Source: JAJVID01 sp963743425 (GTDB lineage: Bacteria > Acidobacteriota > Blastocatellia > RBC074). Taken from it: a DNA stretch of 64,000 nucleotides. The notes under the pieces were generated by a model that did no database searches, was not told the origin of the DNA, and saw only the letters and a program-made list of their open reading frames with translations. The stretch is from contig CAVUPU010000009.1 of NCBI GenBank assembly GCA_963743425.1, positions 682,001 through 746,000 on the forward strand. Direction: 5' to 3'. Every line of letters begins with the position of its first letter. Position 1 is the stretch's first letter. The position numbers and the translations under genes are program-made. This document shows positions 34,709 through 43,473 of this stretch, in pieces.

Positions 34709-35536
34709 ATGAACATTTCCAGAAGAAATTTCGCCGCCGGTCTGGCCGCTTCCGGGCTGCTGTGGGAAACAGCGACGCAGTCAGGCGCCCAAGTCTACGT
34801 GCGTTACGAACTGCGCGGCAAGCGGGCTTACGGCCTGCTCGAACAAGATACGATTCGTGAACTGCGCGGCGGATTGTTTGGCGACCGCAAGCCATCCGGC
34901 GCAAAGATCAAACTGTCCGAGGTTAAGCTGCTTGCTCCATGCGAACCCATGACTGTGCTGGCCGTGGGATTGAATTACAAGAGCCATCTCGGCAATCGCC
35001 CCGCGCCCACCAAGCCGGAACTCTTTTTCAAACCCGTCACGTCATTGGTCGCGCCCGAAGGCGACATCGTCATTCCGCAGGGCGCGATGAATGCGCATTA
35101 CGAAGGCGAATTCGTCATCGTCATTGGCAAGACTGCGCAACGTGTCGCGCCCGCCAACGCGTTGGATTACGTCTTTGGTTATACCTGCGGCAACGACGTG
35201 AGCGAGCGCGATTGGCAACGGGGCGATTTGCAATGGTGGCGCGCAAAGGGGGCCGATACGTTCGGGCCGCTCGGCCCGGTGATCGTCACGGGTTTGGATT
35301 ACCACAAATCACGCCTGCAAACGCGCGTCAACGGCGAGGTCAAACAATCGCAACTGCTCAGCGATCTTTTGTTCGACGTGCCGGCCATCGTCAGCTTCGC
35401 CAGCATGCACGTCACACTGCATCCGGGCGATGTGATTTACACGGGCACGCCAGGCTCGACCAGCGCGATGAAACCCGGTGACGTGGTCGAAGTCGAGATC
35501 GAAGGCATCGGGATTTTGCGCAATCGCGTTCGATGA
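34709..35536 (+). CDS. Fumarylacetoacetate hydrolase-family protein with Tat-like signal
   Basis: 275 residues, ribosome site AAAGGATG. The FAH fold is clear: VLAVGLNYKSHLGN, ELFFKPVTSLVAPEG, the metal-binding HYEGEFVIVIGK, GYTCGNDVSERDWQ and DVIYTGTPGSTS. FAH-family enzymes hydrolyse or decarboxylate 2-keto acids in catabolic pathways and are normally cytoplasmic. Here the N-terminus is SRRNFAAGLAASGLLW, a twin-arginine signal, suggesting export. It is divergent from the DUF1800 gene, so the 93-bp gap between them must carry both promoters. Confidence 0.88.
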   Translation: MNISRRNFAAGLAASGLLWETATQSGAQVYVRYELRGKRAYGLLEQDTIRELRGGLFGDRKPSGAKIKLSEVKLLAPCEPMTVLAVGLNYKSHLGNRPAPTKPELFFKPVTSLVAPEGDIVIPQGAMNAHYEGEFVIVIGKTAQRVAPANALDYVFGYTCGNDVSERDWQRGDLQWWRAKGADTFGPLGPVIVTGLDYHKSRLQTRVNGEVKQSQLLSDLLFDVPAIVSFASMHVTLHPGDVIYTGTPGSTSAMKPGDVVEVEIEGIGILRNRVR

Positions 35537-35548
35537 CGCGCATCGACA

Positions 35549-38125
35549 TCACTGCTTCTTTGGCGTCGACTGTTCGCCGATCCAGACCGGGCTGACCCAT
35601 GCGGCTTCGCCGTCAATCTGCACCACGCGCAGGTAGTAGTAATCGTCCTGCGCCGGGGCTTTGGTCGGGCGATAACTGAATGACACGTCCCACGCGCCAT
35701 TCGCGCGCGCCTTGCGCGCGTAAACGAAGGCGTTCGGAGTCAGCTTGAACTCACCCTGTTTCTGCGCCACGTCGTTCAGTTTGAAACTCACTTCGTGCAA
35801 CGGCGCGCGCTGAGGGACGCCGACAGGCCACGTCACATTGCCCGACGCGCCTGTGCCGCCCGCCGAGGCGGTCAGACTCGACACAATCACGCGCACCCGG
35901 GTATCGGCGGCGGATTGCGCGAGGCGAATCAGCACGCCGTCGAAATCGCCGCGCGTGCGCGCCGTAAACCAGATGCGCTGGGCGTCCACTTGATGAAACT
36001 GGTCGGAGAAATGATCCACGTTCAACGGTTCGATTGATGCGATGCGCCCGCCGCCTGTGATCTCGATCCATCCGCCCCAGCCGACGCCGCCTTTAGGCGA
36101 CATCACATCATCGCCCGCAGTCTCGGTCGGCGTGTGGAACATCACCTGGATCGCCGTCGGATCGTTCGGACGCGGGGTGAGGTAATCGCGACGATACTCG
36201 ACCTGTCCATTGTGAATCACGTCAATGTGATCAATCGCCGCCGTGCCCAACACTCGCGCTTTGATGACGGGAATGGCGCCTGCAGTAACCGCTTCACCGA
36301 CGCGCTTGTCATCCACCGACATCTTCACGACGGGTCGCGTGGCGTTGCTGGTCGCGTATGTCGCGCGCTCCTTCATCCCGCGCCAGATGCCGTCGCGGTC
36401 GAGTTTGTCCGAATAAACCGCCGCCAGGCCGTTGCGCGTCGAAATGATCGCGGGGCTGTAACCCGGGTGCCCCGTGTGATCGTCGCTGGCGGCGACGAAG
36501 CCCGTGCGATAGCCGCGCCGCAAATACCGCTGGCCGAAGTATTCAAAGCTGCCGTGCATCGAGAAGATTTCGACCAGCCGCTCCATCTCGGCGTCGTTGT
36601 AATTCCAATCGCCCGGCTCGTGCGCGTGCGGGATGATCAGCACGTTGTCGGTAGCGTCTATCGCGCGCAGCTTTTCATACAACTGGGCGGGCCTGGGCGC
36701 TTCCCAGCGCGTGACGTAATTGCCTTTGTCGGTTTTGAAGAAGACATTGTGATGGCCTCCATTGCGGAACTGCTGCGTCCATTCGTAGCCCATATAGGCC
36801 ACGAACTGACCGTCGCGATTGGCCCTCTCGGTTTCGCGGCGAATCTCATCCCAGCCTTTTTTGGACAGGAACAGATCGTGCCCTGTGAGCGAAGCGAAAT
36901 CCAGATAAGCCACATCGCGGGCGAATTCGTAATAGCGCGGCACAGTGCCGACGCCTTCTTCCCAGCCGGAATGGCCGTGCAGTTCGCCCCAGTAAATTCG
37001 CTGCTGCGGATTGCGTTCGACCAGCACCGGATTGCTCTTGCACGCGAAGCGACCGTCGGCGCTCGTGACATCGAACTTGTAACCGCCTTCGATCGCGATC
37101 TTCACGCCGTCGAGTTGCGCGGTGTATTTGCCGGCCGCCACGTTGATCTCGCCGACCGGTTTGCCGTTCAAACTGACGTTGAATTTGCCGCCCTCGAATG
37201 TGGCCGGGTTCCAGTATTGGTCTTCGACGCGCAACCGCACGGCGAACGGTTCATTGACAGCGACAACCGAAGGCGCGACGGCGTTGATGAGCATGGCGGC
37301 GTCGCCGTAGACCGGCATCGTGACGCGCGCCGCCGGAATCATCGCGCCATCGCCATTGAAATCGGCCGCGATCAGAAACGGGAAATCATCGGAATCGCGG
37401 GTCGGCGGGCGATATCCGGGGCCGCCGCGCGAAGTGTCGCCGATGGTGATGATGACTTTGTCGCCCTGCTTCAACGCGCCCGAGCTGACGCGCAACGCGG
37501 GCAATGGAATCGGGGTGAAGATGCTGCCGAAGATGCCGAAGATCGGTCCTGTCGCGATTTCGGTTTGCGCCGTTCTGCTTTCGACTTTGAACGTCACGAA
37601 GCCTTCCGCCGCCGGGTCTGTCGTTTGCGGACGCGGACGGATGTTGAAGAAATTGACGCCAAGCCGCAGCCCCGCGCCTTTTGGAATCTCTGCAGCGCCG
37701 ACGGCGTATTCGAGCACGATGGTAGAGAAGCGCCCGGCTTGCAGTTCGTTTTTGTCCGTGCGCGCGAGCGTTCCCATCTGTCCGCCTTTTTCTTCGATGA
37801 ACGAGAGCATCTTGACCCACTGCTTCATCACGTCTTCGGCCTGGGCGTTCGCATCGGGCAGACGGATGAAGGTCAACTGCAAATCCTGCTGCGTCAGAAA
37901 GTGGCCGCGATCGGTGAGCAGGTTGCCCCAATCGCGCATTGTCTGGATGCGTTCGGGATAATTGGCCGCCGACAGCGGGACAGAATTGATCTCGGCTTTC
38001 AGTCTGGCGATGCGTTCCGGCAGGCCTGGTGTTTGCGCGCCGCGCGTGGTCGAATAAAAAAGCAAACCGCCTGCGGCCACGACAGCCAGTAACAACAGAT
38101 GACTTCTCATATTCAGTCTTTTCAT
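35549..38125 (-). CDS. Secreted DUF3604 protein (PHP-like), paralogue 1
   Basis: 858 residues. An N-terminal signal/anchor (about 8-26) precedes a beta-rich region to about residue 370 and a DUF3604 domain beginning QRIYWGELHGHSGWEEG. Further metal-binding motifs are GHDLFLS, IPHAHEPGDWN and VAASDDHTGHPG, typical of the PHP/amidohydrolase-like fold. Enzymatic activity has not been assigned to DUF3604. It is convergent with the FAH gene (12-bp gap) and lies downstream of an esterase and a second DUF3604 gene on the same strand. Confidence 0.88.
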   Translation of the reverse strand: MKRLNMRSHLLLLAVVAAGGLLFYSTTRGAQTPGLPERIARLKAEINSVPLSAANYPERIQTMRDWGNLLTDRGHFLTQQDLQLTFIRLPDANAQAEDVMKQWVKMLSFIEEKGGQMGTLARTDKNELQAGRFSTIVLEYAVGAAEIPKGAGLRLGVNFFNIRPRPQTTDPAAEGFVTFKVESRTAQTEIATGPIFGIFGSIFTPIPLPALRVSSGALKQGDKVIITIGDTSRGGPGYRPPTRDSDDFPFLIAADFNGDGAMIPAARVTMPVYGDAAMLINAVAPSVVAVNEPFAVRLRVEDQYWNPATFEGGKFNVSLNGKPVGEINVAAGKYTAQLDGVKIAIEGGYKFDVTSADGRFACKSNPVLVERNPQQRIYWGELHGHSGWEEGVGTVPRYYEFARDVAYLDFASLTGHDLFLSKKGWDEIRRETERANRDGQFVAYMGYEWTQQFRNGGHHNVFFKTDKGNYVTRWEAPRPAQLYEKLRAIDATDNVLIIPHAHEPGDWNYNDAEMERLVEIFSMHGSFEYFGQRYLRRGYRTGFVAASDDHTGHPGYSPAIISTRNGLAAVYSDKLDRDGIWRGMKERATYATSNATRPVVKMSVDDKRVGEAVTAGAIPVIKARVLGTAAIDHIDVIHNGQVEYRRDYLTPRPNDPTAIQVMFHTPTETAGDDVMSPKGGVGWGGWIEITGGGRIASIEPLNVDHFSDQFHQVDAQRIWFTARTRGDFDGVLIRLAQSAADTRVRVIVSSLTASAGGTGASGNVTWPVGVPQRAPLHEVSFKLNDVAQKQGEFKLTPNAFVYARKARANGAWDVSFSYRPTKAPAQDDYYYLRVVQIDGEAAWVSPVWIGEQSTPKKQ

Positions 38126-38157
38126 TCTTGCTCTCTTTCTGTCCCGCTTGACCTTGC

Positions 38158-39108
38158 TTATGGTTTCCCTTCTATTGCCTTCTTCAACGGCTCAAGTCGC
38201 CTGCGCGCCGCTTCCGCCTCGGGATCGGGCGGCGGCGGATTGAGCGCGCGCGCAAGGAATCCGAGCCCTTCCATTGCGCGCGGTCGAATAGTGCGTCCGA
38301 CGTGATCGGCGCCGCGAACCAGATGATATTCGTGTGGAATCTTGTGATCCCACAGAATGCGGTGCAGGAATTCAGTGGCTTCGTGCAGATAGAAAGCGTC
38401 TTCGTCGCCGGCCTCGATGTAGATGTCCAGGCCCGACGCGCGCAGCTTCTCGGCTCTGGCTACGGCAATCGTCGCGACGTTGTTGGCTTCCCAGTAAGCC
38501 TCGTCGAACGGCTTGCCGAAGATCGTCTCCATCAAATTCTGTCCGCGCCAGAACTTGTTGCGGGGCTGCAGGTCTTTCCATTTCAATACAGGATCAATAC
38601 CGGGCTCCATCGCCGCCAGTCCGGCGAATTTTTCGGGATACTTGAAACCCATCCGCAGCGCGCCCAAACCGCCCATCGAGATGCCGAAGAGCAGCGTCCC
38701 CTTGCGTTCGCGCGTGACTTTGTATTTTGAGCGCAGGTGGTCGAGGAACTCCGTGACGATGAACGTCTCCCACTTCTGCGAGCCGTCTTTGTAATCCATA
38801 TAAAACGACCGTCCGGCGCTCGGCGTGGCGACCACCATCGGCGGCAGAGCCCCCGCTTTCCACATTTCATCAAAGATCGAACGCATCCTTGTGAGGAAGC
38901 TCTTGTCGCCGCCGCCACCGTGCAGAAAGAGCAAAAGCGGCAGCGGGTCTTTCGCCGCCTCGTAACCATCGGGCAACAACACAGCATACTCGACCGGACT
39001 CGGCGCGAGTTTTGTTTCGACCTTTGCGTCAACGATCTGGCTGGCTGAAACGCTCCGAGCCAGGCAACAGATCAGCAGAAATGAAAGTGTCAAACCCATC
39101 TTGAGCAT
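38158..39108 (-). CDS. Secreted alpha/beta-hydrolase esterase (esterase D/Fes-like)
   Basis: 316 residues from the ATG at 39108 (GGAAGGAGAACGCAATA upstream); the longer frame from 39168 would overlap the neighbour. The signal peptide ends near SVSASQ. The catalytic triad is visible as Ser in FGISMGGLG, Asp in EAGDEDAF and His in RGADHVGR; the oxyanion segment is LFLHGGGGDK. It resembles feruloyl-esterase or enterochelin-esterase-like hydrolases. It lies between two DUF3604 genes, all on the minus strand with short gaps, so a shared substrate is plausible. Confidence 0.85.
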   Translation of the reverse strand: MLKMGLTLSFLLICCLARSVSASQIVDAKVETKLAPSPVEYAVLLPDGYEAAKDPLPLLLFLHGGGGDKSFLTRMRSIFDEMWKAGALPPMVVATPSAGRSFYMDYKDGSQKWETFIVTEFLDHLRSKYKVTRERKGTLLFGISMGGLGALRMGFKYPEKFAGLAAMEPGIDPVLKWKDLQPRNKFWRGQNLMETIFGKPFDEAYWEANNVATIAVARAEKLRASGLDIYIEAGDEDAFYLHEATEFLHRILWDHKIPHEYHLVRGADHVGRTIRPRAMEGLGFLARALNPPPPDPEAEAARRRLEPLKKAIEGKP

Positions 39109-39134
39109 TATTGCGTTCTCCTTCCATCTAATCG

Positions 39135-42100
39135 TCACTGTGTTGATGAAGCGCGATAGGTGATCCACATCGGCGAGACCCAGACGATCTCGCCGTCCTG
39201 CTGCTCACCCCGGACGTAGTAATAGCTAGTCTTGCCCGCTTCGGGCTTTTCATCGCGCCAGGTGAATTCAACCGTCTCCTTCTTCGGCTCGACGGTGTAG
39301 ACGTACCTGTTATTTCTGATGATGTGGACTTTGGCGAAGGGCGCCGTTCCGACCAGCTTTACTTTGATGGTTGGCGCCGTCGCGGTCTCGAACGCGTCGC
39401 CCATCATGTAGCTGCCGCCGCGCGCATCGGCCCTCACATCCGCGAGGATGTCGTCGGTGGCGCCGTAGACGTGGCGCTTCTGAAACGCTTCCAGCGTCGC
39501 TTCGCGCGTGGGCGCAGTGACAAGCAGGTTGCAGTAGCTCATATGCGTCGAAATATGGTCGGAGCTGGCCTGGAAACCGAGCTTGTATCCTTTCTCCAGC
39601 GCGAGTGAGATGAAGCCCTTGGGCCGCCAGCCGCCGATCGAATCGTTCGCGTTGTTGGAACGCGGAGCGTCAGGCATCTCGTAATTTTGCCGGTCGCCCT
39701 GATAGATTTCGACGACCGGTTCCGCCAGCGGATCGTTGTCGCGCCAATCGGTGCCCATATTCGTCCCGCTGGTGTGCGACGCGACAATGCCGTTGAAATG
39801 GCGCAGGTATTTGTAAAGCATCTGTGTGTCGGGCGCATTGCCCGGCGCGCTTTCATCAACTCTCGCAATGCGCGGCAGGGTGCGCACGCCGCGCTGGGCG
39901 AAGACCACATTGCGGTGGCCTTCGGGATACTGCACGCTGCGTTCGTAGCTGAACATCGGAATGAACGAGCCTTGCAGGTGGAAGATGTCGGTCAGTTTCT
40001 GCGTCATCCACCACGTGTATTCACGCCCGTGCCCGTTGTCGTGATCGCAGCATCCGACCCAGTCCATCGCCGCCGCGTCCAGCATATAGCGGAACGCATC
40101 CAGCAGCGACCCGTCACGCCCGCCGTCCATAGAAACTTCGGTGTGCCTGTGGAACTCGCCACGCATGATGCGGTATTCGGCGCCATTCACTCTCGCGCGG
40201 TAATCGCGCAATCGCCGGACGCTCGGAGTGTCGGGCGCGCCCGCCGACGCGGTCTCTTCAGCGGCCGGGGTGAGTTGCGATGGTTTCACAGGATCGGCGA
40301 GCACGATCCGCGAAGCATAGAGATCGTTGTTGTACGGATCATCTCTGACGGGAACGTAATTCGCAGTCCGCTGGTGAAATTGCTGGCGGCCATCGGACGA
40401 ATTCACGATCAGCAACTCACCCGCGGCGGTCGAAGCGAGCGCCGGACGATTATCGAGCAGGTTGTCGCTGTGATGAACGAAGATCGGCCCCGTCCACGAG
40501 CCGCCGTCGAACGAGACCACATGCTCGAACCAGACCGTGCCGATGGGAACCCACCAGACCGGATGCGCCGTGCGATAGGCCAGCCAGATACGGCCTCCGC
40601 GATCCGCCAGCAACCTTGGATAGCTGTTGCGCGGACGCGGCGGCGGTAGCGGCGTGGCGCTTGGCCCGCGTTGCGTGTAGAGATCAGGGTTCGGTTGCGC
40701 GCCGCGATGCGGATCGCTTTGCCGCGCAGCCGAGTCCACCGGCCAGGATGGCATTCCAGGCAGCAACGCGTCGAGTCCGGGAGCAGTGAATGCCCGATTA
40801 CCCTGCCACACTTTTAGCTTGATCCAACGCCCGTGATAGAGGCCAATGCCGCTCGTTTCATCCGCGCCGAAGTCCTTTCCCCATCCGGCGTCGGACTCTT
40901 CCCACGCCAGCCACAAACGGCCCTCCTTGTCGTAGGCCAACGATGGATAGGCTTCATAACGCGCGGTAGCGGCGGCCGCCCTCTCCGATGCGGGCTTCGC
41001 GTTACTATCGAAGCTGCGCAGGTAGACGTCGTAGCTCCCGTGGCGATAGCTGTCCCAGGCAATGGTGACCTCGCCGTTCGGCGACGCGGCGATCGCCGGA
41101 TTCCATTCGTTGGAGATTGATGAAGCGACCAGGATTTCGTTCGAGAATTTATCTCCCTGCTGATAAGCGGCGCGAATCTGCGAGCGCCCGTTGCGAAAGC
41201 CCTGCCAGGCGACCCAGACGCGGCCTTTTGCGTCGGTCGCGGCGACCGGCGCGATATCCGGGCCGCGATCCGAAGTGAGTTTCACCGTCTTTCCACCTTT
41301 GCCCGCATCGAACGAACGCGCGTAGAGGTCGAAGTTGCCTCCTTGATTGGCCGACCAGAAGACCCATACGCGCCCCGAATCATCCGCCGCCACAGCGGGC
41401 TTGTAAAGATCACCGCCCTTTTCCGTCACTGCGACGGCTTCGGACCAATCGCCGCGCGACCATTTCATCAACATAATCTGATCGCCGCCAGACGGCTCCG
41501 CCAGCTCGGCGAAGTTCTTCGTTTCGCCGGTTCCCGACCAGCGAATGCCGGTGAACTTGGGATTGGGCGTGAATTGCGCGTAGGCCACCCAGACATTGCC
41601 TTCACGATCCGTGGCCGCCGCCGGATAGTCCTGTTCATCGCGCGATCCGGCAATCCGCGCGCCGGCTGTCACACGATCGACCATCACTCGCCCGTCGAGG
41701 AGCTTCACGGCTTTGCCGTAAGGCAAATCAGCCGGACGAAAACTGAACTTGCCTTGCGCGGTCTCGACGCTCACTTCGGAAGCCGAAGTCAGATTGCGGA
41801 GGATAACGATCACTCCGTTGGCGACCACCGGCCGTTGAGGTTGGGCGCCGAAGGCGCGCCCCTGACGCGTCGAGGCCGTCCAACGCGCGGTCGCGCCGGA
41901 GCTTTCTTCGATCTTGTCGTCTTGATCAAACCGCCATGGCTCGATGCGCGCAATCACGCCTGGCGAGACCGCCAGCGAGCCGTCCCACTTTGCGCTTTGC
42001 CTGTCGGTCATCCCGAACAGAATGCGAAATGCGCTCTCCTCTTCAGCCGCCGCGACGCTGGCGGGAAAGGCGCCGACATTGTGGCTCGGATTTCGAGCGG

Positions 42101-42167
42101 ATGGCAGAAACCAGGCGATGAGAGCGAGGCAGACGAGCAGGAGAATCAAACTCAGGAAGCGAGACAT
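39135..42167 (-). CDS. Secreted DUF3604 protein with beta-propeller N-terminus, paralogue 2
   Basis: 1010 residues from the ATG at 42167, with GGAGGAATTGCCC upstream. A signal/anchor helix is followed by a long beta-propeller-like region (about 60-640) with repeated segments such as AATDREGNVWVAYAQ and PAVAADDSGRVWVFW (Asp-box-like). A C-terminal DUF3604 domain starts at EYRIMRGEFHRHTEVSMDGG, with CCDHDNGH, ASHTSGTNMGTDWRD and QASSDHISTHMSY as probable metal sites. The propeller may bind a carbohydrate or other ligand; the reaction is unknown. First gene of a minus-strand run with the esterase and DUF3604 paralogue 1. Confidence 0.88.
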   Translation of the reverse strand: MSRFLSLILLLVCLALIAWFLPSARNPSHNVGAFPASVAAAEEESAFRILFGMTDRQSAKWDGSLAVSPGVIARIEPWRFDQDDKIEESSGATARWTASTRQGRAFGAQPQRPVVANGVIVILRNLTSASEVSVETAQGKFSFRPADLPYGKAVKLLDGRVMVDRVTAGARIAGSRDEQDYPAAATDREGNVWVAYAQFTPNPKFTGIRWSGTGETKNFAELAEPSGGDQIMLMKWSRGDWSEAVAVTEKGGDLYKPAVAADDSGRVWVFWSANQGGNFDLYARSFDAGKGGKTVKLTSDRGPDIAPVAATDAKGRVWVAWQGFRNGRSQIRAAYQQGDKFSNEILVASSISNEWNPAIAASPNGEVTIAWDSYRHGSYDVYLRSFDSNAKPASERAAAATARYEAYPSLAYDKEGRLWLAWEESDAGWGKDFGADETSGIGLYHGRWIKLKVWQGNRAFTAPGLDALLPGMPSWPVDSAARQSDPHRGAQPNPDLYTQRGPSATPLPPPRPRNSYPRLLADRGGRIWLAYRTAHPVWWVPIGTVWFEHVVSFDGGSWTGPIFVHHSDNLLDNRPALASTAAGELLIVNSSDGRQQFHQRTANYVPVRDDPYNNDLYASRIVLADPVKPSQLTPAAEETASAGAPDTPSVRRLRDYRARVNGAEYRIMRGEFHRHTEVSMDGGRDGSLLDAFRYMLDAAAMDWVGCCDHDNGHGREYTWWMTQKLTDIFHLQGSFIPMFSYERSVQYPEGHRNVVFAQRGVRTLPRIARVDESAPGNAPDTQMLYKYLRHFNGIVASHTSGTNMGTDWRDNDPLAEPVVEIYQGDRQNYEMPDAPRSNNANDSIGGWRPKGFISLALEKGYKLGFQASSDHISTHMSYCNLLVTAPTREATLEAFQKRHVYGATDDILADVRADARGGSYMMGDAFETATAPTIKVKLVGTAPFAKVHIIRNNRYVYTVEPKKETVEFTWRDEKPEAGKTSYYYVRGEQQDGEIVWVSPMWITYRASSTQ

Positions 42168-42353
42168 GGGCAATTCCTCCGGCGGAATGGAAACTCATTC
42201 AACCATTTCAGGTTCAATTCACAGTGTTGATCGAAATGAATATCAGGCGAGCTATTCATGCGATGCGAGGTAGGATTATAAAAAACAACCGAAACATTGG
42301 GAAGGAATTGACTCGCGAGATGTTGCAGATCGGGATGGGTAGATCACCCGGCC

Positions 42354-42803
42354 TCAAACTTCCCGTTGAATCGAGGCATCCAGCAATTTGTTTTTCAAAT
42401 CCTTCTCTTCGGCTTCTTTCGTAACCAGCCCGGTCTTGCGCGAAAAGACGTAAGCCAGGTATTTCTTCTGGTCATCGAAGAGAGCCTTGGTCTCATTCGC
42501 AACTTCGAGAACGTCCCATCTTTCCGCTTTCAAATCCGAAATAAACTTCTTGAGTTTCGCGTCAGCCTCCTGGCGGTCGCTTTTCCGCATCACATACCAG
42601 CGACTGACCTCATCCGCCCGCTTGCCATACGCAAATCTCAGATCACAGGAGAAGATAGTAACGCTGTTTTTCTTGCTTGTTTCATACGGAGTCAATTCGG
42701 CGATGAGTTCGTAACGAATGGAGTTGCCCCATTTACGTGTGAGGAGTCCCGAAACCTTTTTCAGTCGCACATGCTCGATCAGTTTCAAACGCATCAATGG
42801 CAT
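42354..42803 (-). CDS. Hypothetical protein
   Basis: 149 residues, not recognised. It is rich in Lys/Glu, with no signal peptide or membrane segment. Visible patterns are IRYELIAELTPYETSKKNS, DLRFAYGKRADEVSRWYVMR and EVANETKALFDDQKKYLAYV, suggesting an alpha/beta domain followed by helices. GC is lower than that of the neighbours. It stands alone with palindrome-rich DNA on its upstream side. Confidence 0.5.
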   Translation of the reverse strand: MPLMRLKLIEHVRLKKVSGLLTRKWGNSIRYELIAELTPYETSKKNSVTIFSCDLRFAYGKRADEVSRWYVMRKSDRQEADAKLKKFISDLKAERWDVLEVANETKALFDDQKKYLAYVFSRKTGLVTKEAEEKDLKNKLLDASIQREV

Positions 42804-42884
42804 GAGAGTTCTCCCGAATTCCTCTCCGTTCCTCCAAATCTAAATCAGAACAACCGACATTGGCGCATTCAGATTAACTACAAC

Positions 42885-42983
42885 CATCGAAGGCGAGCGT
42901 TTAGAGTACCGACTTTAGTCGGCGGCGTTCGGGCGCCAAGCCCTGCCGACTAAAGTCGGTACTCTAAACGCTCGCCTTCGATG
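42885..42983. repeat. 99-bp palindrome (GTACCGACTTTAGTCGG type)
   Basis: The arms are CATCGAAGGCGAGCGTTTAG followed by AGTACCGACTTTAGTCGGC, and their inverse. The loop contains GGCGTTCGGGCGCC. It lies between the hypothetical gene and the RT remnant. Confidence 0.82.
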
Positions 42984-43059
42984 CTGTGATTTCATTCGAT
43001 GTACCAATGTCAGTTGTTCCAATTTAGCGCGGCGTTCATCAATCGCCCGGTCACGGTAT

Positions 43060-43308
43060 GGCGATAGACCTTATCTACCCCCGCATCGCCGCGTGAAAGC
43101 GCGCAACGTCGTTAAATTTTCCCGGCGGTTGCGGGCGCGTTGGGCCGAATACTGCGCCGGAAAGATCACGTTTGCAGAATTCGACGCTTCGGTTCAGGGC
43201 TGGATCAACCACGTCCGTTATGCCGACACATGGGGTCTGCGCACTCTTGTGCTCGGACAGGGGCTTGTTTTTCGAAAACCGGCTTCGAGTCAGTACCGCG
43301 AGCGGTAG
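43060..43308 (+). pseudogene. C-terminal fragment of a reverse transcriptase (DGR-type likely)
   Basis: The frame reads HRRVKARNVVKFSRRLRARW, EYCAGKITFAEFDASVQGWI and NHVRYADTWGLR, the thumb/C-terminal region of RTs of the kind found in diversity-generating retroelements. The palm domain and YxDD box are absent, and there is no template repeat between it and the neighbouring gene. A GTG at 43093 could serve as a start but would give a non-catalytic peptide. It faces the end of the FGE-domain gene, whose C-terminus carries the probable variable region. Confidence 0.7.
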
Positions 43309-43377
43309 CGAGCGTGGCTTGCGGTAAGGAGCCTATTGATTGAGCCGCGCTCGCTACCGCTCGCGGTACTGATTCGG
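43286..43377. repeat. 92-bp palindrome, CAGTACCGCG ends
   Basis: The arms are TCAGTACCGCGAGCGGTAGC then GAGCG, and CGCTCGCTACCGCTCGCGGT then ACTGA. It shares the CAGTACCGCG terminus with the 70-bp palindromes at 12959, 52231 and 52764, but the arm interior differs. Confidence 0.8.
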
Positions 43378-43473
43378 ACGTCTACTTGCACAGGGCGAAA
43401 AATGTTCATGCGCCTTCGGCGCAGTGGGGCTGGCGCTACGCGCCCGCGCTATCGCGCGCCGCCCCTTCAGTGT

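Noticed and set aside
36134..38092. 652-codon plus-strand frame
   Set aside because: Antisense to DUF3604 paralogue 1, Arg/His/Asp-rich without motifs; a shadow frame.
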